Shown in pieces: positions 44,599-53,239 of a DNA stretch of 64,000 nucleotides. The DNA is from a virus, in the IMG/VR virus record IMGVR_UViG_3300007276_000039, positions 1 to 64,000 of that record; one strand, given 5' to 3'. The notes beneath the pieces were generated by a model. The model was not told the DNA's origin. It made no database searches and saw only the letters and a list, made by a program, of their open reading frames with translations. Within the stretch, counting starts at the first letter, position 1; the number at the start of each line of letters is the position of its first letter. The translations under genes and the position numbers were made by a program.

Positions 44599-45851
44599 CA
44601 GTACCGCCCCCTCATGGTGGTGCCGCCGATGTTGCGGGCCATCTCTTGTTGAATCATGTTACCAATTTCACGAGCAAGTGTGCGTTTGTCCGTGCGGTCG
44701 GTAATGCCGCTGGCGTTGACGGTGACATTGACCGTTCCACCACCCATGCCTACACCACCGGGGTTGTTACGCTGTGAAAGCGGGACAACGGCTTCCGGGC
44801 CGTCTTCACCAATCATAGCGAGTGTGGGCTTGTTCACGATACCACCCTTAGCAAGTTCGGGTATTTTCCAATCGGAAAGGTCAAAACTGTATTTTTCACC
44901 ACCGATTAAAGGCACCCAATCGGGAATATCAATACTGAAATTAACAGCACTAAACGCCGCATTGATACCGGAAATCAACAAGTTGAAAGGTGCTTTAACG
45001 ATGTCTCCAAGAGTCAAACCTTCAAACAATTCAGTGATTCCCTTCCCTACATCTGCAAAGGTGCCGAGTGGGTCATCAACCAATTTCTTGATAAAGTCCC
45101 ACGCATCACCAACAAGGTCAATACCGAAGTCAATGTAGTCTCCAATGGAGATACCAAATACCCCTTGGAACAGGTCAGCGATGAACTTGAATGGCTGAGG
45201 CAACGCCCCAATAGCCAAATCCAATCGGTCGCCAATGCTGAATCCAGCAAACGGCCCATCTCCCGTCAAGAAGTCAATGGTGGTGAGAAGCCAGTCGGGG
45301 AGGTTAAAGGCGAAGTCAAGCCTGTCGGACAGGGAGAAGCCTGCAAACGCACCGTTTCCAAGAATGAAATCAACGGAGGTTTGCAACCAGTCGGGAAGTT
45401 CAAAAGAGAACATAGCACCCCAATCGGGGCTTTCAAAAGTGAACAAATCAATCCAGTATTGTGCCGTTAAAAAGTCGGGCAATTCGGGTAACATGTCCCA
45501 TATCGCACCAGCCCATCCATTGACAGTTTCACCTATACTCTCAAACAACCCTGTCCAAAATTCAAGTGTAAACACTGCTGGTAATTCTTGTAGCAAGTCC
45601 CACAGTGTGCCAAGAACACCAAGCGCAGTTTCTCCTATACTTGTAAAAACCGCACCAACCATCTCTTTGAGTGCATCCCATTTTTCTCCTACACTATCAA
45701 CTGCATCACGAATGGGTTGAATGACGGTATCGTTGAACCAAGACGCTAAGCCTTTGAGAGCATCCATCGCCATCGTTCCAGCCGCTTTAAAGCCGGGGCC
45801 AATTTGTGACACCATGCTGGACATGGACGAAATCATGGAAATTAGCGACAT
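44598..45851 (-). CDS. Tail tape measure protein (short)
   Basis: At 417 aa. The C-terminal motif LAKGGIVNKPTLAMIGEDGP, followed by EAVVPLS, is the standard end of tape measure proteins of siphoviruses. The last 60 residues are typical as well (VNVTVNASGITD). The N-terminal 350 residues are amphipathic and hydrophobic, with tandem repeats at 45214-45411. Position just after two small assembly-chaperone-like genes is canonical. If about 1.5 angstrom of tail per residue applies, the tail would be about 60 nm. It could act during DNA entry through its hydrophobic parts. This is short compared with many long-tailed viruses. Confidence 0.88.
   Translation of the reverse strand: MSLISMISSMSSMVSQIGPGFKAAGTMAMDALKGLASWFNDTVIQPIRDAVDSVGEKWDALKEMVGAVFTSIGETALGVLGTLWDLLQELPAVFTLEFWTGLFESIGETVNGWAGAIWDMLPELPDFLTAQYWIDLFTFESPDWGAMFSFELPDWLQTSVDFILGNGAFAGFSLSDRLDFAFNLPDWLLTTIDFLTGDGPFAGFSIGDRLDLAIGALPQPFKFIADLFQGVFGISIGDYIDFGIDLVGDAWDFIKKLVDDPLGTFADVGKGITELFEGLTLGDIVKAPFNLLISGINAAFSAVNFSIDIPDWVPLIGGEKYSFDLSDWKIPELAKGGIVNKPTLAMIGEDGPEAVVPLSQRNNPGGVGMGGGTVNVTVNASGITDRTDKRTLAREIGNMIQQEMARNIGGTTMRGRY
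45214..45411 (-). repeat. Tandem repeat inside tape measure gene
   Basis: Two neighbouring ~33-residue units of the tape measure protein share the pattern F-x-LPDWLxTxxDFxxGxGxFAGFS followed by xxDRLDxA. A third, more degraded unit precedes them (LPDFL and SPDWG). Repeats of this kind change tail length when gained or lost. Confidence 0.8.
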
Positions 45852-45855
45852 TCTT

Positions 45856-46131
45856 TCACTCCCAGTCTAAAAACGAATAATCCAATGGTACGACTTCCCT
45901 ATCTCCGGCTTTGGCCTGTTGCTTCTTACGCTCAATCTCCTTATTGTTCTCTTCGGTTGATACCATAGCCCAAACAAGCGATTGCTTGAACAAGTGAGGG
46001 GGCATTGAGTAAACTTCCATCAGTGAAATACCAAAGTGTTTTGCGATGATGTAAGCCCACAGTTCAATCTGTGTGCTTATGTCCTCCACCGAATTGTACT
46101 TGTCTTTCTTGAGGAAACTCTCTACCCTCAC
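45856..46131 (-). CDS. Tail assembly chaperone, T-like second frame, 91 aa
   Basis: A small helical protein whose AKHFGISLMEVYSMPP segment resembles the second (T) part of phage tail assembly chaperones. It starts with GTG overlapping the upstream stop (GTGA), or is made by a -1 frameshift from the preceding gene: the upstream gene has a run of six G 25 bases before its stop, and the frame is open there. It sits directly before the tape measure gene, as T does in lambda-like viruses. Confidence 0.65.
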   Translation of the reverse strand: MRVESFLKKDKYNSVEDISTQIELWAYIIAKHFGISLMEVYSMPPHLFKQSLVWAMVSTEENNKEIERKKQQAKAGDREVVPLDYSFLDWE

Positions 46132-46499
46132 TCGGTCGGCTTGGTAAACCCCCCTTGCAGTGCCTCCGCCAACTCCTGTGGCTGTGGGAGCACCTTGCAG
46201 ACCTGTTCTCCGACATGTCCTTTGAGGGAAAGTAATTCATCAGTGGTTAAACTGGGGTTGGTCTTGGTAATCCAATTGGAGAAGGCAAATGTCCAGTAGC
46301 CTGCCAAGTCAAGTGTCACATCGCCCTTTTCAACACGAAGCATGTGTTGTGCGGCGGCTTGTATGTCAAGGAAGGATATGTCTCGTATCCATACCTCAAT
46401 GACCTGTGATTCATCGTCGGGGTCAATCCCAATCACATGCTTGGTCGTATCGTCATTCTTCAATAACAGGCTCTTGTTTGTCACTACTGTCTTTTTCAT
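46128..46499 (-). CDS. Tail assembly chaperone, G-like first frame, 123 aa
   Basis: A soluble, mostly helical protein with an N-terminal beta part (KHVIGIDPDDESQVIEVWIR) and central helices. The position (tail tube, SAP protein, this gene, T-like gene, tape measure) matches the lambda G gene, whose product coats the tape measure protein during tail assembly. I chose ATG 46499 because GGAGAGG lies before it; an ATG at 46514 is in frame. It overlaps the SAP gene by 47 bases. The call rests on gene order. Confidence 0.65.
   Translation of the reverse strand: MKKTVVTNKSLLLKNDDTTKHVIGIDPDDESQVIEVWIRDISFLDIQAAAQHMLRVEKGDVTLDLAGYWTFAFSNWITKTNPSLTTDELLSLKGHVGEQVCKVLPQPQELAEALQGGFTKPTE
46144..46159 (-). 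promoter_or_regulatory. Possible -1 ribosomal frameshift site
   Basis: On the coding strand the codons read CAA GGG GGG TTT ACC, with a G6 run at 46149-46154, 19-24 bases before the stop of the first chaperone frame. A -1 slip would move ribosomes into the open T-like frame. It is not a perfect X-XXY-YYZ heptamer, so this is a candidate only. Confidence 0.4.
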
Positions 46500-46941
46500 T
46501 TGTTTCCTCTCCATTGGATGCGGCTACCTCATCGGTAGGGGCTTCCGAATCGCCTTCAAGGGCCGCTTCTTCAGCAGGGCTTTCGGGGTCTTCTTCGGGA
46601 ATAACGCCTCCGTCATTCTGCTTAAGGCGCAGGATGATTTCGGCCTTCGTACCGTACACAGGTAGGCCACGCTCTTTGCAAAGCGCACGCAGTTCTGCGA
46701 CGGTCAATGAATCGTATTCTTGGATGTCAGTAGGGAAAGGGTTCACGACATCCTCTTCCACCAGCGGTGCTGGCTCGTTAGCAGGAGCAGGGGAAGATTT
46801 CTCAATCACCCATCGTTCAATGGAATGCCTATCCATGAGGTCAATCATTTCTTCGCTAAACTCCACTCCATTGTTTTCACACAACCAGCGGGCATAACCG
46901 AGCGCACCCATTCGTCGGTATTGTTGAAATGATGTTTTCAT
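46453..46941 (-). CDS. SAP-domain protein, 162 aa
   Basis: Residues ~78-112 (LTVAELRALCKERGLPVYG, then TKAEIILRL) are a clear SAP motif, a small helix-turn-helix-like module that binds DNA in many proteins and is frequent in phage structural genes. The N-terminal 50 residues are helical. The C-terminal 45 residues are very acidic and disordered-looking. It lies between tail tube and tail chaperones, where a DNA-binding function is unexpected. Protein-protein contact is therefore equally possible. Confidence 0.8.
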   Translation of the reverse strand: MKTSFQQYRRMGALGYARWLCENNGVEFSEEMIDLMDRHSIERWVIEKSSPAPANEPAPLVEEDVVNPFPTDIQEYDSLTVAELRALCKERGLPVYGTKAEIILRLKQNDGGVIPEEDPESPAEEAALEGDSEAPTDEVAASNGEETNEKDSSDKQEPVIEE

Positions 46942-46950
46942 GTTAATCCC

Positions 46951-49053
46951 TCAGTATTTAACGATGGTATCTCGTGAAATTACCTTGATGGTCTTTGGCA
47001 TGATTTTAAGTTGCGATTTGACCATACCTTTGTCTTCGGGGATTTGCAGTGGTGCCTCAATGATGTAGTAGTCATCAATGATAAGCATCATACGCTCAGT
47101 GGTTCCCGAAGTGGTTGTCTTTTCAAAATTGATGCGTATTTGGTTGGTAGTAGTTCCGTCTTCACTTGAACTGAACTCAGTAGTGGAACGCATTTTGTGG
47201 TAAAAGAGCGGGTCATCCACACCAATTTCCATGGTCATCTCGTAGGAAGTCTGCCCTTCAACCATAAGAGAGGTGTTGCGAGAGCCACCAAATGGAACTT
47301 GACTTGTAGCACTGGTTTGACTGTTTTCACCGTTGATAACATGGAATGCCTGCATACCTGTTTGGCCAGTGAGGGAGAAATTAAGCACCTGTGCGACTTG
47401 CACACCAGCCATGTTGATTGTACCGTTGTAAAACATGAATGGTTTTTGGGTCTTTGGCCCAATACCGCTTTGAAACCTTTTGATGTCCGTGTTAGCGGTA
47501 TCATTGAACATACGATGGGAAGCATACCTTGAGGTGCTACCTTCCAAACGGGCAGTGTCCGTATAGCACAAAGCGGCGTTGAAGTTCACAGCCAAGCGAA
47601 GAGCGGCATCGTTGTCGGTCGTGAGGGTAAAGTCGGTGACCTTACATCCACGGAACACACGAGTCAACTCTTTGGAGTCTGTTGCAGTACCATCTACTGC
47701 TCCATCGTCTGTATCAACATCACGACGGCGTTGCGACACCTCAAGAGCAAAGGAGGGTTGGTGAGTATGTGTGAAAAGTAAGTGTGTTTGTGCATCTGCA
47801 ATAACACCAGTGGATGAGACTGTGGGCGGGTTTGTATTGGGAGCATCATTAAAGTCAATGAATTGTACAGCCATGTTATCCCCGTGAGGGAAAAGAAGGG
47901 GTTCATCCAAGTAAACTTTGGTGCCATCCATACCGATGACACGACGGACTTCACTACGCAATGCGGTGTCAAAACGAGTGTCCGTAAATGACCCATCCCA
48001 TTGTAAAGCGGCATCCGATATATCTGCCTCGTGTGTTGTGGTCACAGGGACATAAGTTGTGTCCACAATGAGTACATAATGGTTAGCGGCCAAATTACCA
48101 TGGTCGTCAGTGAGAGTGATAAACGACTGTCCTGCTTTTGTTGCACCGTCAAGCGTCGTGAAGTGATTTGCTTCGGGGTTTGCCACTGGGTGAGCCAATT
48201 CACCACCAAGGCAGTATTTGAGCCAACGAGCAGAGTGCATTGCTACTTCAAAAGAGCCACCTTCCGTAATCAGTTTACCGGGCACTTGCACGCTGGTGTC
48301 TCGTCCAAGACCAACAACATGGAACCGCTTCAAATCTACCTTGGTTTCGGGAACGGTAAGAGCGTTAGCGATACCAAGAAACTGGTCAGTCAATACTGAT
48401 TCTTCCGCTACTCCACCCGTTTTAGACTCATTCATAGTTGTGTCAAATGGTGGAGTTTTGTAAGGTAGAATGTGAAGGTCAATAGCGGCGGCACTAAGAG
48501 TTGCACCTCCTGTTTTCATTGCTGGTGAAATTTTGAGAGTTCGCCCATCGTTCTCCACGATAGTAAAAACACCAGCAGTGTCGTTTGCATCAATAGTTGA
48601 GCCAGTATCAGTCCACTTGACTTGAGAACCCACAAGCATGTTTTTTGGGTAACGAAGTGCATTACTTAAGAAAGTCAATGTAGCACCCGAAACAGCACCA
48701 CCTGTTGTGGAAGCGGATAATTCAAATTCTGTAGCCGAGGTTATGCTGGCTACCGTAGAAGAGGCTGGAATACCAGCACCACTTGATGTGACTGTCATCC
48801 CTACTCGGATTTGGGTACTGGCATCGGAAGCGTGTGTGATAGTTGGGTCATCGTTGTAAGCACCGCTTCCAAGAGTAAAAGAAGGTTTGAAGAGTACGGC
48901 GTTAGATTGTGCGGAAAATGTGATGGTGGTAAAATCGTTGCCTGCAACTGTGGCAATGGTCATGTTTGCATCGGTATTTGCGTTAATTGAAACACCTACT
49001 TCGGGAGCGAAAGAAACCTCCGCCAAATCGCCCTTGTACACTGTTGATGGCAT
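46951..49053 (-). CDS. Major tail tube protein, extended, 700 aa
   Basis: The region ~residues 255-300 (SFEVAMHSARWLKYCLGG) and the C-terminal half (VTDFTLTTDNDAALRLAVNF, YNGTINMAGVQVAQVLNFSL, MTMEIGV) fit the tube-protein fold of siphoviruses. Usual tube proteins are 150-350 aa, so this one has long additions. One is a ~67-residue Ig-like module at residues ~60-129, shared with the giant protein. These additions probably project from the tail surface. It is preceded by a tail-terminator candidate and followed by chaperones and tape measure, as expected. Confidence 0.75.
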   Translation of the reverse strand: MPSTVYKGDLAEVSFAPEVGVSINANTDANMTIATVAGNDFTTITFSAQSNAVLFKPSFTLGSGAYNDDPTITHASDASTQIRVGMTVTSSGAGIPASSTVASITSATEFELSASTTGGAVSGATLTFLSNALRYPKNMLVGSQVKWTDTGSTIDANDTAGVFTIVENDGRTLKISPAMKTGGATLSAAAIDLHILPYKTPPFDTTMNESKTGGVAEESVLTDQFLGIANALTVPETKVDLKRFHVVGLGRDTSVQVPGKLITEGGSFEVAMHSARWLKYCLGGELAHPVANPEANHFTTLDGATKAGQSFITLTDDHGNLAANHYVLIVDTTYVPVTTTHEADISDAALQWDGSFTDTRFDTALRSEVRRVIGMDGTKVYLDEPLLFPHGDNMAVQFIDFNDAPNTNPPTVSSTGVIADAQTHLLFTHTHQPSFALEVSQRRRDVDTDDGAVDGTATDSKELTRVFRGCKVTDFTLTTDNDAALRLAVNFNAALCYTDTARLEGSTSRYASHRMFNDTANTDIKRFQSGIGPKTQKPFMFYNGTINMAGVQVAQVLNFSLTGQTGMQAFHVINGENSQTSATSQVPFGGSRNTSLMVEGQTSYEMTMEIGVDDPLFYHKMRSTTEFSSSEDGTTTNQIRINFEKTTTSGTTERMMLIIDDYYIIEAPLQIPEDKGMVKSQLKIMPKTIKVISRDTIVKY
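48667..48872 (-). repeat. Ig-like module, copy in tail tube gene
   Basis: Encodes tube-protein residues ~60-129 with AYNDDPTIT, GMTVTSSGAGIP, ITSATEFELSASTTGG and ATLTF. It is the third member of the module family found twice in the giant protein, and the most divergent of the three. Confidence 0.8.
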
Positions 49054-49063
49054 TCTTGTTCAC

Positions 49064-49513
49064 CTATGGTATCAGTTCCGCTAAAATTACGACTTCAATT
49101 TGGAATGTCATACGGAAAAGGAATTTGCTTCGGTCGCTTAAATCGGTGCGGGTTTTGAACACGAGTCGGTCAAAGTTTGTACCGTCGCCTTTCCTCTTGG
49201 TATGTATCACCCTCCGAATTTCATTCTCAAGAGCCTGTAAATGCTTACGCCCCTTAACTGTACGGACATCAACCGTGATATTTATGCGTGTCGTTACAAA
49301 GTCGTAAAACAGTTCGGGTGCTTCTTCGTTGTGGGCTGTTTCATACAGCAGGACATAATCGTGTTTGTCCAAGTCAAGACGCTTTCCTTTCTCGGCTGAT
49401 GTATCAGCGATGTCAAGCACGACAGGGCGGTAGTTGCTGGTGTTTCCACGGTTCCAATCGGACTGAAAGAGGTTGATGAGAGCGTCCAGCCCTTCTGTCC
49501 ATGTGGCTACCAT
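49064..49513 (-). CDS. Putative tail terminator/completion protein, 149 aa
   Basis: An alpha/beta protein with an N-terminal helix, strands with DKHDYVLLYET and RINITVDVRT, and a C-terminal strand FRMTFQIEVVI. This matches the size, fold pattern and place (just before the tube gene) of tail terminator proteins that cap the tail tube. ATG 49513 overlaps the upstream stop (TGATG); a GTG at 49516 is also in frame. The role is inferred from order and pattern. Confidence 0.6.
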   Translation of the reverse strand: MVATWTEGLDALINLFQSDWNRGNTSNYRPVVLDIADTSAEKGKRLDLDKHDYVLLYETAHNEEAPELFYDFVTTRINITVDVRTVKGRKHLQALENEIRRVIHTKRKGDGTNFDRLVFKTRTDLSDRSKFLFRMTFQIEVVILAELIP

Positions 49514-49881
49514 CACAGCCCCTCCTTCTCAATGATTTTCTTAAAGTCAATAGGGATGATAAAACCGTTGTCATGACGCATGTTGTACCGCTCAAGGTCG
49601 GGGTTTTGGCGTAGCATGGCCTTGTCCGTAGCGTCTTGAATGAGTTTGTGTTCTATCTCACTGGCTGGCTCTCCGGTCTTGTTGTTGATAGCCACACCGT
49701 CTTGCATGGCGAAGCCCTTAGCACCAGCCTCAATGCGCTCCATTTGCTCACGAAAAGCGGCAGGTTGAGTTGTGAATTGCTCACGAAACTGCGCCTGCAT
49801 TTGCTTGTCTTTCTTGAATATCTCTTCAATCATACGCTGATGAATTGTTTCACCCTGCTTGTTGAAGTCACGCTGATTCAC
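49513..49881 (-). CDS. Putative head-tail joining protein, 122 aa
   Basis: A charged, largely helical protein (many Gln, Lys, Glu), with a GTG start overlapping the stop of the previous gene. In viruses of this type the slot between connector and tail terminator usually encodes a small neck protein. No sequence motif confirms it. Confidence 0.5.
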   Translation of the reverse strand: MNQRDFNKQGETIHQRMIEEIFKKDKQMQAQFREQFTTQPAAFREQMERIEAGAKGFAMQDGVAINNKTGEPASEIEHKLIQDATDKAMLRQNPDLERYNMRHDNGFIIPIDFKKIIEKEGL

Positions 49882-51479
49882 TCAAACACCACCATCTCAA
49901 TGTACTTTGGTAGTGTTCGCTCAATCTCGGCTTGGTACAGTTGTACCTTGCTGGCGAGGTCAATGTTCTGTGTGCCTTCGGGAATCAGCACGCTACGGTC
50001 GTCAGCCATCAGCAATTCAATGGCCACCATCTTCGTACAGATGTCCTCAATGGCTTTCTCCACATACCGCTCACCGTAGATGTAGGCTACCTTGATGGCG
50101 TTCCACTCAAAGAACGGATAGGAGTTGTTGAAGTAAACGATACCCATTTCATGGTCAATCCACCAGTCTCGCAAACGACCTACATCGCCGCTACCACTGC
50201 CACCTTGCAAATCCACAAGGAAGGATTTCTGTGTAATCGTACCAGTGATTGCACCCAAACTACCAGTGACAGCCACGCATCCTGTAAAAGAGGTAGCCGT
50301 TTTTCCTGTGTACCGGAATACATCACCACTTGCATCTATGGCTACACCAGCGTTCACAAAACCTGTGGTGGAGACTACATTGATGGTGGTACTATCAAGG
50401 CTTGAGAATGTCGTGCTGTTGTTTTGTACTTGGTCAAGTTCAATGTCGCTTGATGTGGTGACAATGCTACACACCTCACCAGCCTTGACAGGACGCATGG
50501 AAGTGACTTTCACCACTCCCGTACCATAGTCGCTGTTGGCTGATGCCAAGAACTCGTTGTGAACCGCTACGGCGTTTGTGCTACCCTCCAAGGTAAATGT
50601 GGTGGTTGCATCAGTTGGAGTAAAGAGAAAGTTCACAGCCGTCTTGTCCACCCTGTCCTCTTTGTTGATGAGGTCAGCGAGGTTTTGGGCTACGGTGGTA
50701 GCGTCAAAATCGTCACGCCACTGGCCCGTGCCTGTGCCTTGAGCGAGTGTTGCTACACTGCCGTTGCCGGGTGATAGGTAGATGGCGGCTGATGAAAGGC
50801 TTGACACATCGTTGAACTTGATGCGTGCCTCAGCCCCGCAAATCTCACGGTAGTCATCACCTTGCCACAATTCTATGCGTAGCATTTGCTGGACATTGCG
50901 GAATAGAAGGGGACTGGTACCGACATAATCCGTATAATAACGGCGGCGATATGGCTTGTAAGTGTCAAAGTTGATGTATTCAGCCGACACCAAATACGGT
51001 CGCCATGCGTTGCGTGTCATGTTGTCAATACGGTCTTGCATTTTAAGAATAACATGCTCCACTTTTGCCTTGGTCACGCCACGAACACGCCCGTTGGTGA
51101 ACGAGGCTTTGTTCTGCACATACCCGTTGTCAGCCACTTGATAGTCCGATGCTGTCAGCGTTGCTCCACTAAAGGTGATTTTGACATGTCCAGCCTTGCT
51201 ACTCGTGCCTTTACCGATGGCAGTGATGGTCAACTCCTCTTCACCCAGTGGGTCAGCATCACTGTACACACGGATTTTGTCGCCTACGCTAAAGCCTACT
51301 TGACGGTACTCGTTGCCTGTGACATATACTGCGTCCGTGTCAGCGTCAGCACTCATGAGGATAGCGTCTTGTGGGCCGATGTCCAGTAGGTCAGCGACTT
51401 GTTGAGCGGTGCAGTACACAACAGCAGTGGGGTCAAGAGGCCGGGTTTCCGGCTCACCGGGACTGAACACTACTGGCAC
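49878..51479 (-). CDS. Putative head-tail connector with inserted domains, 533 aa
   Basis: The N-terminus (CTAQQVADLLDIG) and C-terminus (EKAIEDICTKMVAIELLMAD) carry the helical pattern of head-completion adaptor proteins (gp6/gp15-like), which are normally about 100-200 aa. In between is a long beta-rich insertion, including a tail-type segment (TTINVVSTTGFVNAGVAI, RYTGKTATSFTGC). The same FTGC-type motif appears in the giant protein. It starts with GTG. The likely role is to join portal and tail. Confidence 0.6.
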   Translation of the reverse strand: MPVVFSPGEPETRPLDPTAVVYCTAQQVADLLDIGPQDAILMSADADTDAVYVTGNEYRQVGFSVGDKIRVYSDADPLGEEELTITAIGKGTSSKAGHVKITFSGATLTASDYQVADNGYVQNKASFTNGRVRGVTKAKVEHVILKMQDRIDNMTRNAWRPYLVSAEYINFDTYKPYRRRYYTDYVGTSPLLFRNVQQMLRIELWQGDDYREICGAEARIKFNDVSSLSSAAIYLSPGNGSVATLAQGTGTGQWRDDFDATTVAQNLADLINKEDRVDKTAVNFLFTPTDATTTFTLEGSTNAVAVHNEFLASANSDYGTGVVKVTSMRPVKAGEVCSIVTTSSDIELDQVQNNSTTFSSLDSTTINVVSTTGFVNAGVAIDASGDVFRYTGKTATSFTGCVAVTGSLGAITGTITQKSFLVDLQGGSGSGDVGRLRDWWIDHEMGIVYFNNSYPFFEWNAIKVAYIYGERYVEKAIEDICTKMVAIELLMADDRSVLIPEGTQNIDLASKVQLYQAEIERTLPKYIEMVVFE

Positions 51480-51492
51480 TCATATTCCTCCC

Positions 51493-52167
51493 TCAAGACT
51501 TCATAGCACAATCGGTACACATACCCATTTCATGAATGAATAACAAATCGTCTTCATCTTCCCGATAAATACCTTTGCGGCATCTTGGACAATGTGTATA
51601 GTATTCTTGCCCCTGCCAATCATACGGGTCATTTTTCAACACACTCCAAGCATCACGAATAGCGACATCACGAGAAGTCATGATACGACGGAGGTGTTCA
51701 GCCTCAGCATCGGGGTTGAACTCTTCTTCGGGCGATTTACCTGCTTGCCATCGTTGCACTTTTGGGTCGCCATCATCCACTTTAGGGTCATCCGGTATAT
51801 CATCACGGAGTTTACCTTGCTCATCAAAAATGTCGGGTATTTCGGGCTTTTCCGGGGCAAACTCTTGGTCAACAGCGGCTTGCTCGCCCTCAACATCGGG
51901 TTCACTCAACGACTCTTCCAAGGTTTGACCCTCAAAGGGCACACGCTCGCCCATGAACTTGAGTCCATGCTCGTCGGGATTGGCTACAGCCTCACGCATG
52001 AGAGCGTCACGAGCCTGTGTGAATTGTTCACCACCGGCCTCTCCGCCAGCACCACGAAGAGCGGCTGATGCTGTTTTGTTTGCCCACTGTTGCAGGCGCA
52101 TCTCTTGTCCGTCTTCAGTCAACACCTTTTGTCGGTGCGGTCGCATTGCTTTGATAAGTACCTTCAT
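51493..52167 (-). CDS. Acidic protein with C-terminal zinc ribbon, 224 aa
   Basis: The N-terminal ~50 residues are basic. The middle (residues ~70-150) is acidic and Pro-rich, probably disordered. The C-terminus has CPRC and CTDC about 25 residues apart, a zinc ribbon. I chose ATG 52167 because GAGG lies at good spacing; a GTG at 52173 overlaps the upstream stop. It could be a head-tail assembly factor. No family recognised. Confidence 0.65.
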   Translation of the reverse strand: MKVLIKAMRPHRQKVLTEDGQEMRLQQWANKTASAALRGAGGEAGGEQFTQARDALMREAVANPDEHGLKFMGERVPFEGQTLEESLSEPDVEGEQAAVDQEFAPEKPEIPDIFDEQGKLRDDIPDDPKVDDGDPKVQRWQAGKSPEEEFNPDAEAEHLRRIMTSRDVAIRDAWSVLKNDPYDWQGQEYYTHCPRCRKGIYREDEDDLLFIHEMGMCTDCAMKS

Positions 52168-52169
52168 GT

Positions 52170-52469
52170 TCACAGCCTCTTCTTTTCATCACGGTGCGCT
52201 AAGTTGTATTCCATTGGTTTACCGCAAGTAGCACATGTGGCTCTCCATAAGAAATGAAGAAATCCACAATGTACACAGCGTGTACCCGAACCAATGTTAA
52301 GGATGTCTCCTATTTCTTGATTACGGTTGCGCTGAGATTGAGTCACACCTGCAAGTGGGTGGTCTGTGTTGGATACGACCTCACTACCGTATTGATAGTC
52401 GGCTTTGCGACCTTGCTTACCAGCACGGTTAATGTCGCTCAAGTCTATGTTTCGGACATCAAACCCCAT
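52170..52469 (-). CDS. Small zinc-ribbon protein, 99 aa
   Basis: The N-terminal half is polar and basic. The C-terminal half has CVHCG and CATCG about 15 residues apart, a compact zinc ribbon, with Trp between. It precedes another zinc-ribbon protein in the head-completion region. Such doubles may arise by duplication, but sequence outside the Cys residues is not similar. Confidence 0.65.
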   Translation of the reverse strand: MGFDVRNIDLSDINRAGKQGRKADYQYGSEVVSNTDHPLAGVTQSQRNRNQEIGDILNIGSGTRCVHCGFLHFLWRATCATCGKPMEYNLAHRDEKKRL

Positions 52470-52484
52470 GCTAACCCCTCAACA

Positions 52485-52688
52485 TCATGCGAGTTGATAG
52501 GTCACCATGACGAAAAAATTGCCTAAAACAGGGAAGACCTCAGTATCAATCACCGAACTGGTGCTATTCGCATCAGCAATCGCTTGGATGTCTGCTTGAA
52601 TAGCCGCTTGAAGGGTACCTGTGGCACTGAACTCCTTTGGGGAGAACGGGCCAAAGACCTTCACGCCAATCTTAGTCAGTGCCGCCAC
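52485..52688 (-). CDS. Small head-region protein, 67 aa
   Basis: It starts at GTG with GAGGTGA upstream. A short alpha/beta protein (helix with LQAAIQADIQAIADA, then strands ending NFFVMVTYQL). No motif. The place among capsid and connector genes suggests a minor structural component. Confidence 0.55.
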   Translation of the reverse strand: MAALTKIGVKVFGPFSPKEFSATGTLQAAIQADIQAIADANSTSSVIDTEVFPVLGNFFVMVTYQLA

Positions 52689-52699
52689 GAGGAATCACC

Positions 52700-53239
52700 T
52701 CATCTCTTTCCAAGAATCCACCAGCGTCCATCGGATGTTGATGTAGTAGCGGTTGCGCTCACTTTACCAACTTCAAACAACACCAAGTTGTTGGTTTCAT
52801 CAACAGAAACATCAACACCAACCGATTTAAGAGTGATTGATGGCTTGTGGCCACCAAGAACTGCTATTTCAGTGTCATCCAAAAGCGGTTGCTCAGTGCC
52901 CCCACCAACGGTAATGCTCGTATCGCTACCGATTGCGGTTAGAACACCAATTTTAAAACCTGTATCAGCAGCGTAAAGCGTCTGTCCGACTGTAAGTGCC
53001 GCTCGTGCGGCAACAGTATCTACAGTCATTGCGCCTGTTTCTCCGGGGTTGTACCCCGGCCCGTTGTTAATGAGAACACCAGTTCCAGTCACACTGGTCA
53101 AATGTCCACCTGCCGCAAAGACTTCGGTGAGTTGGTCAGTAAAATCGTACTGCGTACCACCATCAGTAAATGTGCCTGTAATCAACACCATGTCGCCAAG
53201 AACATGGAGCCTTGAGTCGTCTGTATTTCCGTATGCCAT
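52700..53239 (-). CDS. Putative minor capsid/decoration protein, 179 aa
   Basis: A beta-rich, Gly/Thr-rich protein with no Cys and no enzymatic motif. GAGGTGA precedes the ATG. The composition and location a few genes after the major capsid gene fit a decoration or head-surface protein. A tail-fibre-type domain is an alternative. Confidence 0.5.
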   Translation of the reverse strand: MAYGNTDDSRLHVLGDMVLITGTFTDGGTQYDFTDQLTEVFAAGGHLTSVTGTGVLINNGPGYNPGETGAMTVDTVAARAALTVGQTLYAADTGFKIGVLTAIGSDTSITVGGGTEQPLLDDTEIAVLGGHKPSITLKSVGVDVSVDETNNLVLFEVGKVSATATTSTSDGRWWILGKR

